A stretch of 64,000 nucleotides of DNA. Origin: Onchidella celtica. Lineage: Eukaryota; Mollusca; Gastropoda; Systellommatophora; Onchidiidae. Below are positions 1 through 11,784 of the stretch, one piece after another (the first letter of the stretch is position 1; every line of letters begins with the position of its first letter). Made by a program: the position numbers and the translations under genes. The stretch lies in contig OZ007569.1 of NCBI GenBank assembly GCA_963931925.1, positions 49,968,101 to 50,032,100 of the forward strand, given 5' to 3'. The notes below the pieces were generated by a model, which saw only the letters and a program-made list of their open reading frames with translations, did not search any database and was not told the DNA's origin.

Positions 1-1701
1 TACTCATATTCCACCTCCTTCCCGCGCGTGCTCTAAACCTCAGTTTAAAAGAAGTTATTGCATCGGGACTAGAAAACAATTCATCATCATTAGAATTATT
101 AAATGAAATTAAAAATGAGTTAAGCGGTTTGCTGATTACTTGTACATCAGTGTGACAGTCAATAAAGATAGGAAAATATGTATTAACAACAACAACAACA
201 ACAATAAGAAAAAAGTAGAATATAAAAAAGGTTTCGGGGCTCACGTCTTCTTTTACCATCTCCCAAAGCAAATGAGACCACATGAACTCTGCCTTGTTTG
301 TAAAAAACATATGGGGGAGATTAGTTATTATTAGCCTGACGTATCAAGCTGACCCCGTGCTCAGTTGATCAGAACGTTTAGCTTATTTGACACATTTCTC
401 GCGGTCTTTCCAACTCCAAAGCACTCACTCACGGGCGGGCCCAAGGCTCTGAACACCAATGTGCTGAAAAAAAAAGACATAACTCGCCACTGCGCGCCCC
501 CCCCCCCTTCTCCCAGCAATAACAACAACAGACACAAAACCTGCACCCATTACAGCCAATGAAGGCATGAGACTAATTTACATAAAAACCATTATAGAAA
601 TCAAAATGGCATTTTCCCATATTCTTATGAAGGCAGGCATTTACACCACTGGGGCACAATGACTCTGAGGCATGAAAGTTCTGACGGTGTACATTATGGA
701 AAACAATGAGTCATATAGCGTTGCTTAAAATGAATCCGACGTTTTGAAATAATTCAGTATAGAAAACAGCTTGTACGGTAATTTAGAAATCAAGGGCGAC
801 ACCGTTTTCGAACGCACAGAGTTGTGGAAAATAAGTGCATAAGTTAACTTCATCTATAATTGGCTTATTTCTACATCATTTCCATAAGGTATGAACGACA
901 AAGAGCTGAGCACAAAACCCGGCAGCATGTCCAGGACTTTCAGTAGCAGTGGTCCGAACTAAAAATAGACAGGATTCGCAGTTTCTTGCCTTCCCCCTGT
1001 AGTTTCTTGACTCTGATTGGTTTGGCCCACGACTCAGTACGATTAAAAAAAAAAAATCTTATCTAAGAGCCATCCATAAAGCTGACAGAGTGACAGGGAA
1101 AACCTTCGTGAAAAATGCATGTACATATGACACCGCAGAAAACGAGCACTTGTCAAATGAAGTCTTACAAAATCTGTTTGTTTCAATACGTCATGTACCC
1201 CTTTTCCTGTTTAGTGTAAGATTTCTGTTTTTAGCATCTTGTGTAATACAGCCATACAGCCATGCAACAACAGAAAACATACACAATCCATGTCAAGTTT
1301 GGTGCAAAGGCTGCATTAGGCGATCTGGACTACAGAACTACAAACGCATTTTCAGGTTATAAAATAGGGAGTAGTTATTATGGCTTGTCAGACAAAGTAC
1401 CCGCAACACGTCTTTGCATGATAAGTCTGCCGCCAGTTTCTGAAAAGGTCGTTGGGGCCATTTTACTTACGGAAAACTGAGCAAATTTAACTGTAAGCCT
1501 AGGCCTACTGATGCAATAATATCCGCAAAATTCAGTGCGCAAACAAACTCCAGCTTGGCCGATTGACCAAAATATTCACTTTGTAGAAAGTAATGGAATC
1601 ACAAGGTAGATTACTACAATACTCTGATGAAGTAACTGCAACGGGAAGCTTGGAACAACAACTGAATCACTGCAAATCAAAGTGGGGACGGGAAGAAGGG
1701 A
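1..1701. other. No gene recognised
   Basis: AT-rich DNA with short homopolymer runs and a C run near 497-507. The short open frames here have no recognisable domain, no convincing splice context and no composition bias that I would trust. I see no gene. Confidence 0.5.
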
Positions 1702-1730
1702 GAAGGAGAGAGAGAGAGAGAGATAGAGAT

Positions 1731-1797
<67 letters not shown>
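1702..1797. repeat. (GA)n microsatellite
   Basis: Nearly pure GA dinucleotide repeat with a few GATA interruptions. Long low-complexity frames on both strands across it (Arg-Glu or Ser-Leu repeats) are artefacts of the repeat. Confidence 0.95.
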
Positions 1798-1800
<3 letters not shown>

Positions 1801-1978
1801 TGACATACACACGCGCGTGCACACCTGCACAGAGGGAAAGAGCGAGTGTTGGGGAATGTGCTTAACAAACAAGACCACTCGCCTGTATTTTCTGTGTAGA
1901 AAACACTTCTCAGTTGTAATGATGACATCCTTGATTCAGCAATGATTACAGTTACATCCATCTTTTCTCAGGAAACAT

Positions 1979-3206
1979 TTATAATAATAATAATAATAAA
2001 GTTCATTTATATAGCGCATATCCAGAGATGCTCTATGCGCTTTACAAAACATGCAAAAACAGAACAAATCTCATTCCTAACAACTGACCACACACACAAA
2101 GGCACACACACACACAAACACTATCTTTCCCTCCTCTCACCCTCTCCCCCTCTCTCCTTCACGCACACAAACAAACACACAGACTATACATCAAAGTGTT
2201 TTCTGAAGAGATAGGTCTTCATTTCACATCTAATTAGTGCCTCGCTTTCTAGGTTTCGAATATTTGGTGGTAAGGAATTCCATACAGCTGGTGCGCACAC
2301 AGAAAACGCTCTCTCTCCAAATTTGTTTGTTTTAGCAAATTTAGATTCTAGTAGTTTTTTATCAGATCTTAATGCTCTAGATGGTTTATATGGATGAATA
2401 GAGTTTATAAGATAAAGAGGAACATTGTTGTACTGACATTTGTGGCATAACACTGCAATTTTAAAATCTATCCTTGCCTTTACAGGGAGCCAATGAAGAC
2501 TAATAAGCAAAGGTGTAACATGTTCTCTTCTACGTTGTTTAAGTATTAATCGAGCAGCATTGTTTCGAATTCTCTGAAGTTTGCTAATTTGTTCTGCTGG
2601 AAGGTTTTTAAGAAGAGAGTTGCAATAGACGAGACGAGAAAAAACGAAGGATGAAACCAAAACTTGCATTGACTCTTTAGGGAGTATTACTGATAGTTTA
2701 CTTAACCTACGTAATTCTAAATATAGTGATTTTGACAGGTTATTGATGTGATGTACCATTGACAAGTTGCAGTCGAAAATAACACCAAGATTCTTTGCTT
2801 TCACTGATGTTTCAATCGTTTTTTGCTCAATAGTCATTTGATTGATGTTTATGTCAGGTGTATTCTTACCATGGCATACTAAAATTTCAGTCTTCTCTTC
2901 GTTCATTTTCAATTTGTTTTCATTCATCCAGGACTGAACTTGAGAGATACAGTTTTCTGTCTTGCTCACCAGCATGGACACATTTGATGGTTTATCAGAA
3001 ACATAGAGCTGGGTGTCATCAGCATATTTATGATAGTTAACATTACAATTTTGAATAATTTTGCCTAAAGGCTGTGTATATAAAGTATACAGTAAAGGAC
3101 CAAGAACGGACCCCTGCGGGACTCCGAACTGTAATGGGAATTCTTTGGAAAAAGTGTGGTTCACATAAATTCTTTGAGTGCGATTTTGTAAATAGCTTTC
3201 AAATTA
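1979..3206 (-). mobile_element. 5'-truncated CR1/L2-like LINE (reverse transcriptase 3' half)
   Basis: Minus-strand non-LTR retrotransposon fragment. An open frame that reads from about 3200 and stops at 2184 encodes the second half of a reverse transcriptase: the GVPQGSVLGPLL motif, the YADD catalytic box, the thumb motif NLGVIFD, and the SLHWLPV segment typical of CR1/L2-type elements. The endonuclease and RT fingers are missing, and the frame hits a stop just upstream of 3200, so I place the 5' truncation there. The 3' UTR contains a GCGCTATATAAAT motif and ends in a (TTA)n tail (seen as (TAA)n on the plus strand at 1980-2000). The same 3' end recurs at about 35.04-35.23 kb. The clade call is by motif style only; the retrotransposon identity is firm. 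Confidence 0.85.
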
Positions 3207-4227
3207 GTGGTGACAGTGCATTTTTATACCCACATAATAAAAATGGTTAATTATTTATGTACGTAAATATCAATATAGTGTATGTTATGTTCGCAGGGGC
3301 GGTTCTGATAAAATAAAAATAGGAATGATCAAGCGAGTCAACAATTTTTGGTGAGTTGGATTTTTTGATCGCGTTGCAATGTAAGTGCAGAGCCTAGATC
3401 TTTGCTGGCGCATAAGGTCACAACGATCGTGTTCCATCCCATTACGCAAGGGCTGTCTGACTCTCTGCCGCAGCTGTGTGTGTATGATCAAAGCAATTCT
3501 GATAATGAGCACACTTACCCTAGCTTGTGGCGTAATTGACGTGTACATTCGCGGCCTTTGAAGTCTGGCGCTATTCATTATTTTCATATATTTTTATCTT
3601 AAAAATGTGGTTATCTAATTTAGTCTGTATATGATGTGAATGTTGTAAGTGACGGTTTGTGTTGGCACCTGAGTGTGATATACGAAGTACCTGACTGTGT
3701 CTGTGTTAGCGTGCATCGAGTGGTGTGTCTGTGCTTGCGTGCGAGTGAGCTAGTCTATCACTGTCAGCCTATGAGTGGCAAAAGGAAAATTGTGTTCGTG
3801 GCGAGAATACACTCGTAAACAACACAGGCATTGAACGCAGGGAGAAAATTAATGTCACTCCAACATTTTTATCAGGTATAGATCTAGATGCAGTTTACAA
3901 AATACACAAGTAGATCGATTGTTGGAGAGTCCCGGCCTTGGGTCCTCTTTCCATGATGGTGAGTTCTGATGCGTTTTATGTACTTAGTGCGTACCGAAAT
4001 TGTAGGTGCAGAACACGTGCCTAGTCACTGTGCGCATTTCCATGGGACATGTACAAAAACGATTCATGGAAATGAAAAGTACGCACGTTTTCTGCAAGAT
4101 GCATGCATAAAAGAAAACACGCATAATTATAAGAGTTAAAAAAAAAAAACGCTCCATGGAAATCGGCCTTAATGCTGTTGGCCCTTTCTTCCTTCTTCAC
4201 CGGTTTTTCAATTTGTTCTGTCACCTG
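3207..4227. other. No gene recognised
   Basis: No coding signal that I can support on either strand. The sequence is unique-looking and AT-rich, up to the edge of a palindromic element. Confidence 0.5.
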
Positions 4228-4261
4228 CCGGGCCGGCTCGCGTGATTTTATTCCGTACCGG

Positions 4262-5290
4262 TGTAGCAGGCCAGATTATACCCCCGCCAGACTATACCCG
4301 GGGTTAAACTGGCCTAGCCCAGAATATGCCCCGGGGGTTATTCTGGGCTAGGCCAGTTTATACCCCGGGGTATAGTAGGTATAGGCCAGACTATACCTCC
4401 CCCCCCCAGTCCAGATTATACCCCCTATTCTTTTCTTTAAACAAGTCACTACGCACACTCTATTTCAACTTTAGTTTAATTTGTTCACTGTCACTGTCAT
4501 CAGGCATCATATTGAAGCACACATTCTTGATTCCTGTAAATTAAGATACATATAAGAGGAAATAAATATGCATTAAAAAGCATTGATTATACAAAATGAT
4601 TGAAAATCCGTTCAAATGGATCTGATTAGACTTTAACACTCATTTTACTTGTGTCTGTTGGTATTATTATTGTTTATTGTTTTTGTTTTAGAATTGGTTG
4701 CCCATGAGTTAAATATATATTGTATTTTTGTTTGTTTGGCACCACTGACATACACTTAGTGGCAAGATATGAAATAATTGTAAGACTCATAAATGTAAAG
4801 ACATATGAATTTCATTTTAATTTTTGAAAATCAGAAATGTGCTTGATATATCAGAACAATAAAATCTGCATACAAAGTTACAGTGATGCAGAGAGAAAAG
4901 CCGGAAAAGAGCACACAGAAAAAAACTCCAACATTTTGATAACCCAATTGACAGATGGTGCAGTTTCATCATTCAGCAGAAATTAAATACTTCACATAAA
5001 ACTAAATACACACTAAAGTTTTTCACATGATGAACTCCACCTGTCCACATCCACTTGAAACGTTACAGAATGTTAACTAGTAATAGAAGAAGAACACCAA
5101 ATAATCTTTTTTACATTTGAAAATGAAGAGAAATATCAATATCAGAATCCTCATCATCATCATCTTGGAATAATACAGAGATATAAGAGGGAGTGTAAAA
5201 ACGACAGCGTAAGCCTACAAGTCATTCTAGAGTTTATAAGCAGCAGTGCATGAGTATCAACTATATGTAAAAAATGTGTTACAAGACAAA
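4262..5290. repeat. Left inverted arm of the Ginger1 element (~1 kb)
   Basis: This arm matches the right side in inverted orientation as imperfect blocks, in order from the terminus. 4262-4440 pairs with 12837-12947. 4445-4690 pairs with 11867-12050 plus 12738-12837. 4690-4800 pairs with 11785-11867. 4800-5290 pairs with about 7025-7510. Anchor words shared on reverse-complementation include TTGCCCATGA, ACTAAGTGTATGTCAG, CAAGCACATTTCTGATTTTC and AGGATGATGATG. Identity is only moderate, so the arms have diverged substantially. Confidence 0.7.
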
Positions 5291-8200
5291 ATTCGATGGA
5301 TCACGTTGCGTTAACATTTCTTGTCATAGCAATACATACAGACATATATATACATTCTGATGTGATTCGACTTTACCCTTATTTCACCCACGTTCGTTGT
5401 CATGTTGTAGTTGTTTTGTAGTTCGTTGCCCATGAATAAAACTTGAATTTTATTGTTTGTTTGGTGAATTGTTTACAGTTTATTTGTACAAAATATGCAT
5501 TTTATTTAGGTCCGCAGTGTGAGAGGTCGACCGCGGGGAAATCTTTGTATTTTTTTGCTCACAATTTGATAGATAAAATCACGCCAGTAATACCTGTGCG
5601 TAGATTCCAGTACACACCTGGAGTTGTCAGTCCTCCTGCGATAGACTCACTGCATGGTCCTGCTGGTGCAGAGCAGTGTACCACTTCAGAGTTCCTGTAG
5701 ACCTCAGATTATACATGTAGATAGTTGCAGACCCAAAGGCAGGGTCGTCTTACCATCATCATGGGCCCCTGGGCAAAGCAATCTGCTTTGTTGCTCGTTT
5801 CAAAAACCAGTGTAAATTTGCATGCACGGGGCCACTTATACCTAGGAGCCCCCGCACAGCTGCCCAGTCTGCCCATGCATTACGACGGCTCCGGCAAAAG
5901 AGCCTGTTTTTATCTAGTTGTCTTACCGTTCAGCGTAAATGGTTTCGAATTTCAAGTTCACATAGAACTTCATTGTATTGCACTTCTTGCTTCCCTAGGG
6001 TATGAAGTAAGCTCATGTAGAGGGGTGTGTGAATATACAGTTAGAGATATTAGTTCGCATAAAGCGCTGTGTGAGTCTCTATTGAGATATTAACTCGGTT
6101 AGAACGGTGCACAGGGTGCATGTTTTTTAAGTTCGAACGGAACATTGACTTTGGCAGTTTTATTCCTTCGCATTGTAACCATATTTGGGCAGCTTAAGAC
6201 TCGTTAAGACTAGATGTGTGATTTCATTAATGTTCCATACCATGATGGTCATTTCATGTATTGCTTTTATTGAGTTTATTGAGTTGTGATATATGTTAAT
6301 GTAATGATGCGCTGGATATGCGTCCCATGTAAGTGCTCTTAAATGCTGTGGGAAAGAGAATAAGTGATTCTTATCCATGTTATCTTATCTTATCTACAAT
6401 ATCCTCGATCCTGAATTAGGAATGGACAATTTCAGTTAGTTACTTAAAAGTTGTGGACATAATTATTAGTGGAGCCGTAATTACTGTTTTTGCTATTCTA
6501 TGTCCTGCATTTAGTTAACAATTAGTCATTTATAGTATACTAATATTGAATTGGTCCATCATACCACTGTGACTTCTCAAGCCTTGCATGCACATGTGAT
6601 GGCCATTTTTATTATGTTAATCAAAACCTTTATTTCAGGGTAATTAGCTTAGATCAGTGTTGTCGAAATAGTATTCCATCATTTTCGTTCACGTACATTG
6701 ATCTCGTACTAACTTTTGTATTCTAGTTCTAATTATTTCAGACTGTATCACAAACTTACATTAGGCCCCCACCCCACGAATCCCAGTAAGATGTGTTGTA
6801 TGTATAACGATAAAGCACTTGTTCCATTGGTGTGTTGTAGCCTCATAATAATAGGTAAAAAACTTGCCCTACCTCTGCGTGCATTTGCGCTGTGTGAAAC
6901 ATAACATAATTACTGTATACAATACATTACAGTTGCCTCATTAGATTTACTCTGTGGGTTTAAAATGTATCCAGGCTACTTTACTTCAGTTACGCTTAAG
7001 CTTTCTGTCCAGTTGTACTTAAATAGTTGAAACGATGAAACACATTTTTCCACATATTATAGTTCATATACACACATTATTACATAATTATAATATATGG
7101 ATACTAGAATGGTGTGAAGGCCGACACTGTCATTATACATTCCCTCATATCTTTATATTACCTAAGAGGATGATGATGGTGAATATGATATTGGTATTAT
7201 TCTGTATTTTCGAATGTAAATAAGTTGATCTGGTGTTCTCATTGTCTATTATTGTACGGTAATGGTTAGATTTCTGTTTCAAAGTTGATCTAGATAGGTG
7301 GAGTTCATGATATGAAGAAATTTATTGTGTATTTAGTTGTATGTGAAATATTTCATTTCTGCTGAATTACACCATGGATGAAGGAAGTTCTCTTTGTGCT
7401 CTTTCCTAGCCTTTTCTCTCAGCACCATTGTAACTTTGTCTGTGCGTGTAATTACATGTATTTTGAAATATCAAGCACATTTCTGATTTTCTAAAATGAA
7501 AATAGAATACAGATTTCAAGAAAACATGCATAATAATTATGCTTTTAATCAATAGAACAAACTATATCTTAGCAATCAAAGGTTTGATATTAATGGGCCA
7601 TTCAATGGTCAGTAAATTACATTTCAGACAGCGTTTTGCTATTTCTGAATTAAAAAAACACAAAGTCATATTTTATTTCCTACTCAGTCTTGTAAGAGCA
7701 AGCATATGCCAGTTATTAATGTACATTAGGAGTATGGAAACAAAAGACCTCATTGTAGGGATGCCAAATCATTTTGATTAAGCGTTACATAAATTACATC
7801 AGAAATTTTCAAGTTTTAAAAAATTTGAATCAAATTTAAAAATCCTGTGAATCTGTAAAAATATTGAACAATACTCAATTGTTTTCTGTAGAACATGCAT
7901 TTACTAAGCTTGTGGTACAAAGCTGATGTCTGAAAATCTAGTTTTCTTCATAGCAAGGGACCCAGGTCAGTGTCACGAAAATTACCTCTGACTAATATGT
8001 GGCAAAACTTTTCGATGCGTATTTTTTCATTGAATGATGTTCCTTCCCTGTGACATCAGAAAGAGAATATCATTGATTTAAAAAAAGCAGAGTGCTCTCT
8101 GTTCCAGGCAGACTAAATTTATTCACTGATGCTTTTGTGTATGTGTGTGTGTGTGTTTGTGTGTGTGTGAAAGATCATTTCTGTTCGTTCAAGACATCAA

Positions 8201-9630
8201 AAAGATAAGGGAATAAATATTGTCTATATTTCTCAGAAGATGTTTGTAAGTCAGTAGATTACTCTAAATTAAGGAAAGCATCCTCTATTTTTTCAGATGG
8301 GCCATCGTCCAAATTAAAAAAAAATGTGTATGTGAAAACGTTTCGTCTGTTACAGTAGAAGTTCCAACTTCATGCCCTTGAATTTCAACGGAACTACTTT
8401 GCCACTTCTCATGGAAAGGGAGTGGTGGATGGTATTGGGAGAAGGGTAGGATAATTTAATACGAAAAGCTGTCATGAGCAAAAAGAATCATATTGTTGTT
8501 CAGTGTGCCAGATATTTTGCACAAACCGCCTCTCAGCTCATGGACAAAACAGAGGTGATGCTTGTGGAGTGTCACAAGATTGATAAAGGAGAGTCCTTGG
8601 GATGATGAAGTCAAAGAAGTTTCCAGATAAGGAATGTCCACCCAGTAGTTTTAAGAAATGGAATTATCAGTGGTTATAAAAATGAGCTAGAACAGAAATT
8701 GTTTGCAGTGGTCACATTCAGCTAGGAAATGAGTGAAAGAGAATCTAATGAAGCTGGGAAGTGGGTGGCGGTCCAATATTAAGGGAAAGAAGATTACAGT
8801 GAGATTATGTCTATTGTGAATTGGGAGGATGTAGAAGTTGGATGTTATGCATGAGCAGCTGGGTACAAGTCAGAAGTGAACTTTGAAAGAGATAACATTC
8901 CTTATGGAGCAGTCTTGATTTTAAGGAAGACTGGGTCCCCAGTCTCTGCTGGTGCAAGACATCAGTTTAACTTCCTGTAAAAATGCAGTAAAGACATATG
9001 TAGTTTCTTTTAATAAGAACCAGTGTTGTATATTTATGCTATGTTATGTGCTTTCTGTCCTGTCTGGTGAGGTTAATAACCCTGTCACGTGAATAACATA
9101 CTCTATAGCTGACACAGCCTTCAAAGCGCTAAGCGTATCCTGTTCATTCTGTACCTCATTACTTGCCATCATGTTCTACCTTTGGATCTGAGATAGTTTC
9201 ATGTTATCTCCTATCTTCTATGCAATCAAAACATACATGTGTACTACAAATCTTTAACTTTACTTGTTGTGCCACTATTTCGTGCAAAAATCATATACAC
9301 AACTCTTGAGGGTCAAGGATGCATAAAAACATGTACGAAGTAGTCATATGCAATGATTCTGAACACTTACATCATTCATTTATACATCCAAACTAAAAAA
9401 AAAAATCACTAAAATGTGAAAATTAAATTTATGGAAAAAATGACCTTCTGAATAGAATGCTCCTAATATTCTGTTGTTGTTGTTGTTTTTTTTAACTAAC
9501 CAATACTAACATGCTTGAAAACCAGAAATGCAAACAAACACAACTATGCCAATTGAACAGGAAATTGAACATGGCAATCAAAGTGGCTGCCAGAAAGCTG
9601 CACTCCAGCATAGAGAGTTGGAGCACACAA
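5291..9630. other. Non-coding interior of the Ginger1 element
   Basis: Except for the inverted block at 7025-7510, I see no recognisable gene. A GC-richer patch at 5720-5900 lacks a domain. 6290-6400 ends in a (TTATC)n tail after an AATAA-rich stretch and resembles 52890-53010 (both contain GTAATGATGCG and GTGATTCTTAT), suggesting two copies of a LINE 3' end. A short (GT)n tract lies near 8140-8170. Confidence 0.5.
7025..7510. repeat. Displaced inner part of the right Ginger1 arm
   Basis: Reverse complement of about 4800-5290. In the left arm that block is contiguous with 4690-4800, but here its neighbour (11785-11867) lies 4.3 kb away. The 7.51-11.78 kb segment carrying the transposase therefore interrupts the arm. 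I could not find terminal repeats for that 4.3 kb segment. Confidence 0.6.
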
Positions 9631-11529
9631 TTAAAGCCTGGTTACAACATTGAAGTGCTCTGACACATTCTCAAGATATAATGCATGATCTGTCAAGCGC
9701 TGTAGACTGAAACTAGCAGGATACGTAAGCCACTGCATAGACTGCTCAACCTTAGCATGTACTACAATGTCGCATCCCATCAAACTAGCTGTAGCCATGA
9801 TTTCGGCATCAGTCGCCCACACTCCATCCCTTGCAATTCCAGAAGTTGTCACATACTCATCAACGTTCTGGTTGAGGTAGTTTTGAAGCTTCATAGTGAT
9901 GTCATTGTTCATATGTTGTATGACTCGATTTCGAATGACGCCATGACTCTCCTCTGATCCTGTGAGTATGTAACTTATAGATCGGAAGTAGCAGTTGCCA
10001 TCTCCCTTTGTCTGATATATTCGCCTTGGTTGGGAAAGATCACAAGGTTGTCCAAAGAATATTGGTTTTGACTGTGTCAGTCCCAGAGATGCTGCTAGTT
10101 TTCCTCTTGCATTGCTAGAGAGAGGATTGAACTTTCTTGATTTCGGTTTGTCGCTAATGCGTTTCTCTGCGCCGCTGCTCTTGTGTACCTTCTTCTTTTT
10201 GTTGGCATTCTTATCAGAATTAAATTTCCTGATTGGCTGCGGAATGTCCGATGGCGTAGTATCTGGATAAACTTTGACATTGCTGCTGTGATATGTGTTG
10301 CGCAGGACTTTGCCAGTTCTTAGGTTCCTAAGTTTCACACGTCCCTTTCCAAGGGATTTAACAACTGTGTATGGTCCAGTCCAGCGAGGCTCCAGTTTTG
10401 ATCCCATCCAATAGATGCGTCGACTGTTTTTTATGTAGACTGTGGACCCTGTGGGAATCTCTTTGTTACTGACATGTCGACGATCATAACTCGCCTTCTG
10501 GCGAAACTGTGCACTGATGATGTTGTTAGAGACTGTGGAGCAGAGATCTTTACGAATGGTGTAAAGTGTTTGTAGAATATCAGGGTTGACTGAGTCTGAA
10601 AGTGGTGTTGCATAACGCTCGTCAACAGGCTTCAAGTCAATGGGCAGCTTGGCAGTGCGACCATACATCACTTCAAAGGAGGTGCATTTTGTTGAAGCAT
10701 GGACAGATGTATGATAGGCAAACAAAATGCCTGGAATAAACTCATCCCAATTGTCAGCTTGGTCATTTACGAGCTTACTCAGTGCAGTCTTTAGCGTCCT
10801 GTTGTCACGTTCTCTTTGGCCGTTTGATTGTGGGTGATACGCAGATGCTATGCGATGGTCAGTTTGAAAACGCTCCATTAGCCTGTCAATAACTTGATTA
10901 ACAAATTCACGACCCTGGTCACTGATAATGCTGTCCATGCAACCTAGACGACACACAATAGAGTACAGAAACTGTGCCACTGACTTTGCACTCTTGTCTG
11001 GGATAGCTGTGGCTTCACACCACTTGGAAAAGTGGTCAGTTACTGAGACGATGTACTTGTTACCGCTTGTTGTTTCTTGGAGAGGACCGATAATGTAAAT
11101 CCCAACCAGACTCCAGATCTTGGCAGGTACTGGTATGGGGCTGAGTGATGGTGCGTCTTTGCTGACTTTGGGATTGATAACAAAACACTTAGGACATGCC
11201 TTCACGTATTCTTGCACATCATTCTTCATACCTTTCCAGTAATATCGCTGAGCTATTTTGTTAAAGGTTTTATCTCTGCCAAAATGCCCCCCTGTTGCTG
11301 GATCATCATGACAAGCCTTCAAAATGCTGGGCACACGGGTTTTGATAAGAACCTCTTTGTCACCATGGAAGAGAGTTCCATTCTCAGCACGAAATGGCTT
11401 TGCTGTTTGACGAAACTGAGACTTGGCATTTAAGCGCTTTGCAGGATCCAGCTCATAGATATGCTGAGGGTACTTTCTGGCAGAGCTGGTGTAGAAGATC
11501 AAAATCTGCTCATGCAAAGTATCATCCAT
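9631..11529 (-). CDS. Ginger1 transposase: gypsy-type integrase fused to OTU protease
   Basis: Single uninterrupted 632-aa frame from an in-frame ATG (MDDTLHEQ...); the open frame continues a little upstream without another ATG. Order: N-terminal segment; HHCC zinc-binding domain (H..H then CPKC, about residues 100-140); DDE core (about 155-300); GPY/F motif (RWTGPYTVV, about 380); a basic linker; and a C-terminal OTU cysteine-protease domain with the DGNCYFRS nucleophile loop and a late His in EHFNVV. In the DDE triad the second Asp (SDQG) and the Glu (NGQRERDN) are present. The first Asp, expected in a VG-x-D-x-IGP context, is Tyr (GIYIIGP, codon TAC instead of GAC), so strand transfer should be dead. 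The OTU domain would cleave ubiquitin-like chains if active. It could be a decaying transposase or a domesticated gene. Confidence 0.85.
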   Translation of the reverse strand: MDDTLHEQILIFYTSSARKYPQHIYELDPAKRLNAKSQFRQTAKPFRAENGTLFHGDKEVLIKTRVPSILKACHDDPATGGHFGRDKTFNKIAQRYYWKGMKNDVQEYVKACPKCFVINPKVSKDAPSLSPIPVPAKIWSLVGIYIIGPLQETTSGNKYIVSVTDHFSKWCEATAIPDKSAKSVAQFLYSIVCRLGCMDSIISDQGREFVNQVIDRLMERFQTDHRIASAYHPQSNGQRERDNRTLKTALSKLVNDQADNWDEFIPGILFAYHTSVHASTKCTSFEVMYGRTAKLPIDLKPVDERYATPLSDSVNPDILQTLYTIRKDLCSTVSNNIISAQFRQKASYDRRHVSNKEIPTGSTVYIKNSRRIYWMGSKLEPRWTGPYTVVKSLGKGRVKLRNLRTGKVLRNTYHSSNVKVYPDTTPSDIPQPIRKFNSDKNANKKKKVHKSSGAEKRISDKPKSRKFNPLSSNARGKLAASLGLTQSKPIFFGQPCDLSQPRRIYQTKGDGNCYFRSISYILTGSEESHGVIRNRVIQHMNNDITMKLQNYLNQNVDEYVTTSGIARDGVWATDAEIMATASLMGCDIVVHAKVEQSMQWLTYPASFSLQRLTDHALYLENVSEHFNVVTRL

Positions 11530-11784
11530 GATGAATTGTTCGTGATAACTTGAAAGTTTCACAAAAACATCAGTCAGGTAATTTTAGAGTGATTTCCCTT
11601 CGAGTGTTGGTTATTCTTTGGACAATTCAAAGTTAAAATGGTAGGAATTTTATAAAAACGTCTATCATACAAGTTAAATAGACATTGCCACTAAGGAGAA
11701 AATTGCCTGCTGCTATTAGGGTTAAATGGAAAGTCTCGAGCATTAATAACTGTATTTTGCACACAGAAAATCTCATGACATCAT

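Noticed and set aside
1576-1961. Ser-Leu or Arg-Glu repeat frames over (GA)n tracts (also at 55014-55317 and 56898-57273)
   Set aside because: Pure consequences of dinucleotide or purine-rich repeats.
9631-11562. Reading the integrase-like gene as a gypsy LTR-retrotransposon remnant starting at 11562
   Set aside because: No RT, RNase H, gag or LTR accompanies it; the OTU extension and CCGG/TGT termini fit Ginger1. The codon at 11562 is GTG, so the first ATG (11529) is used.
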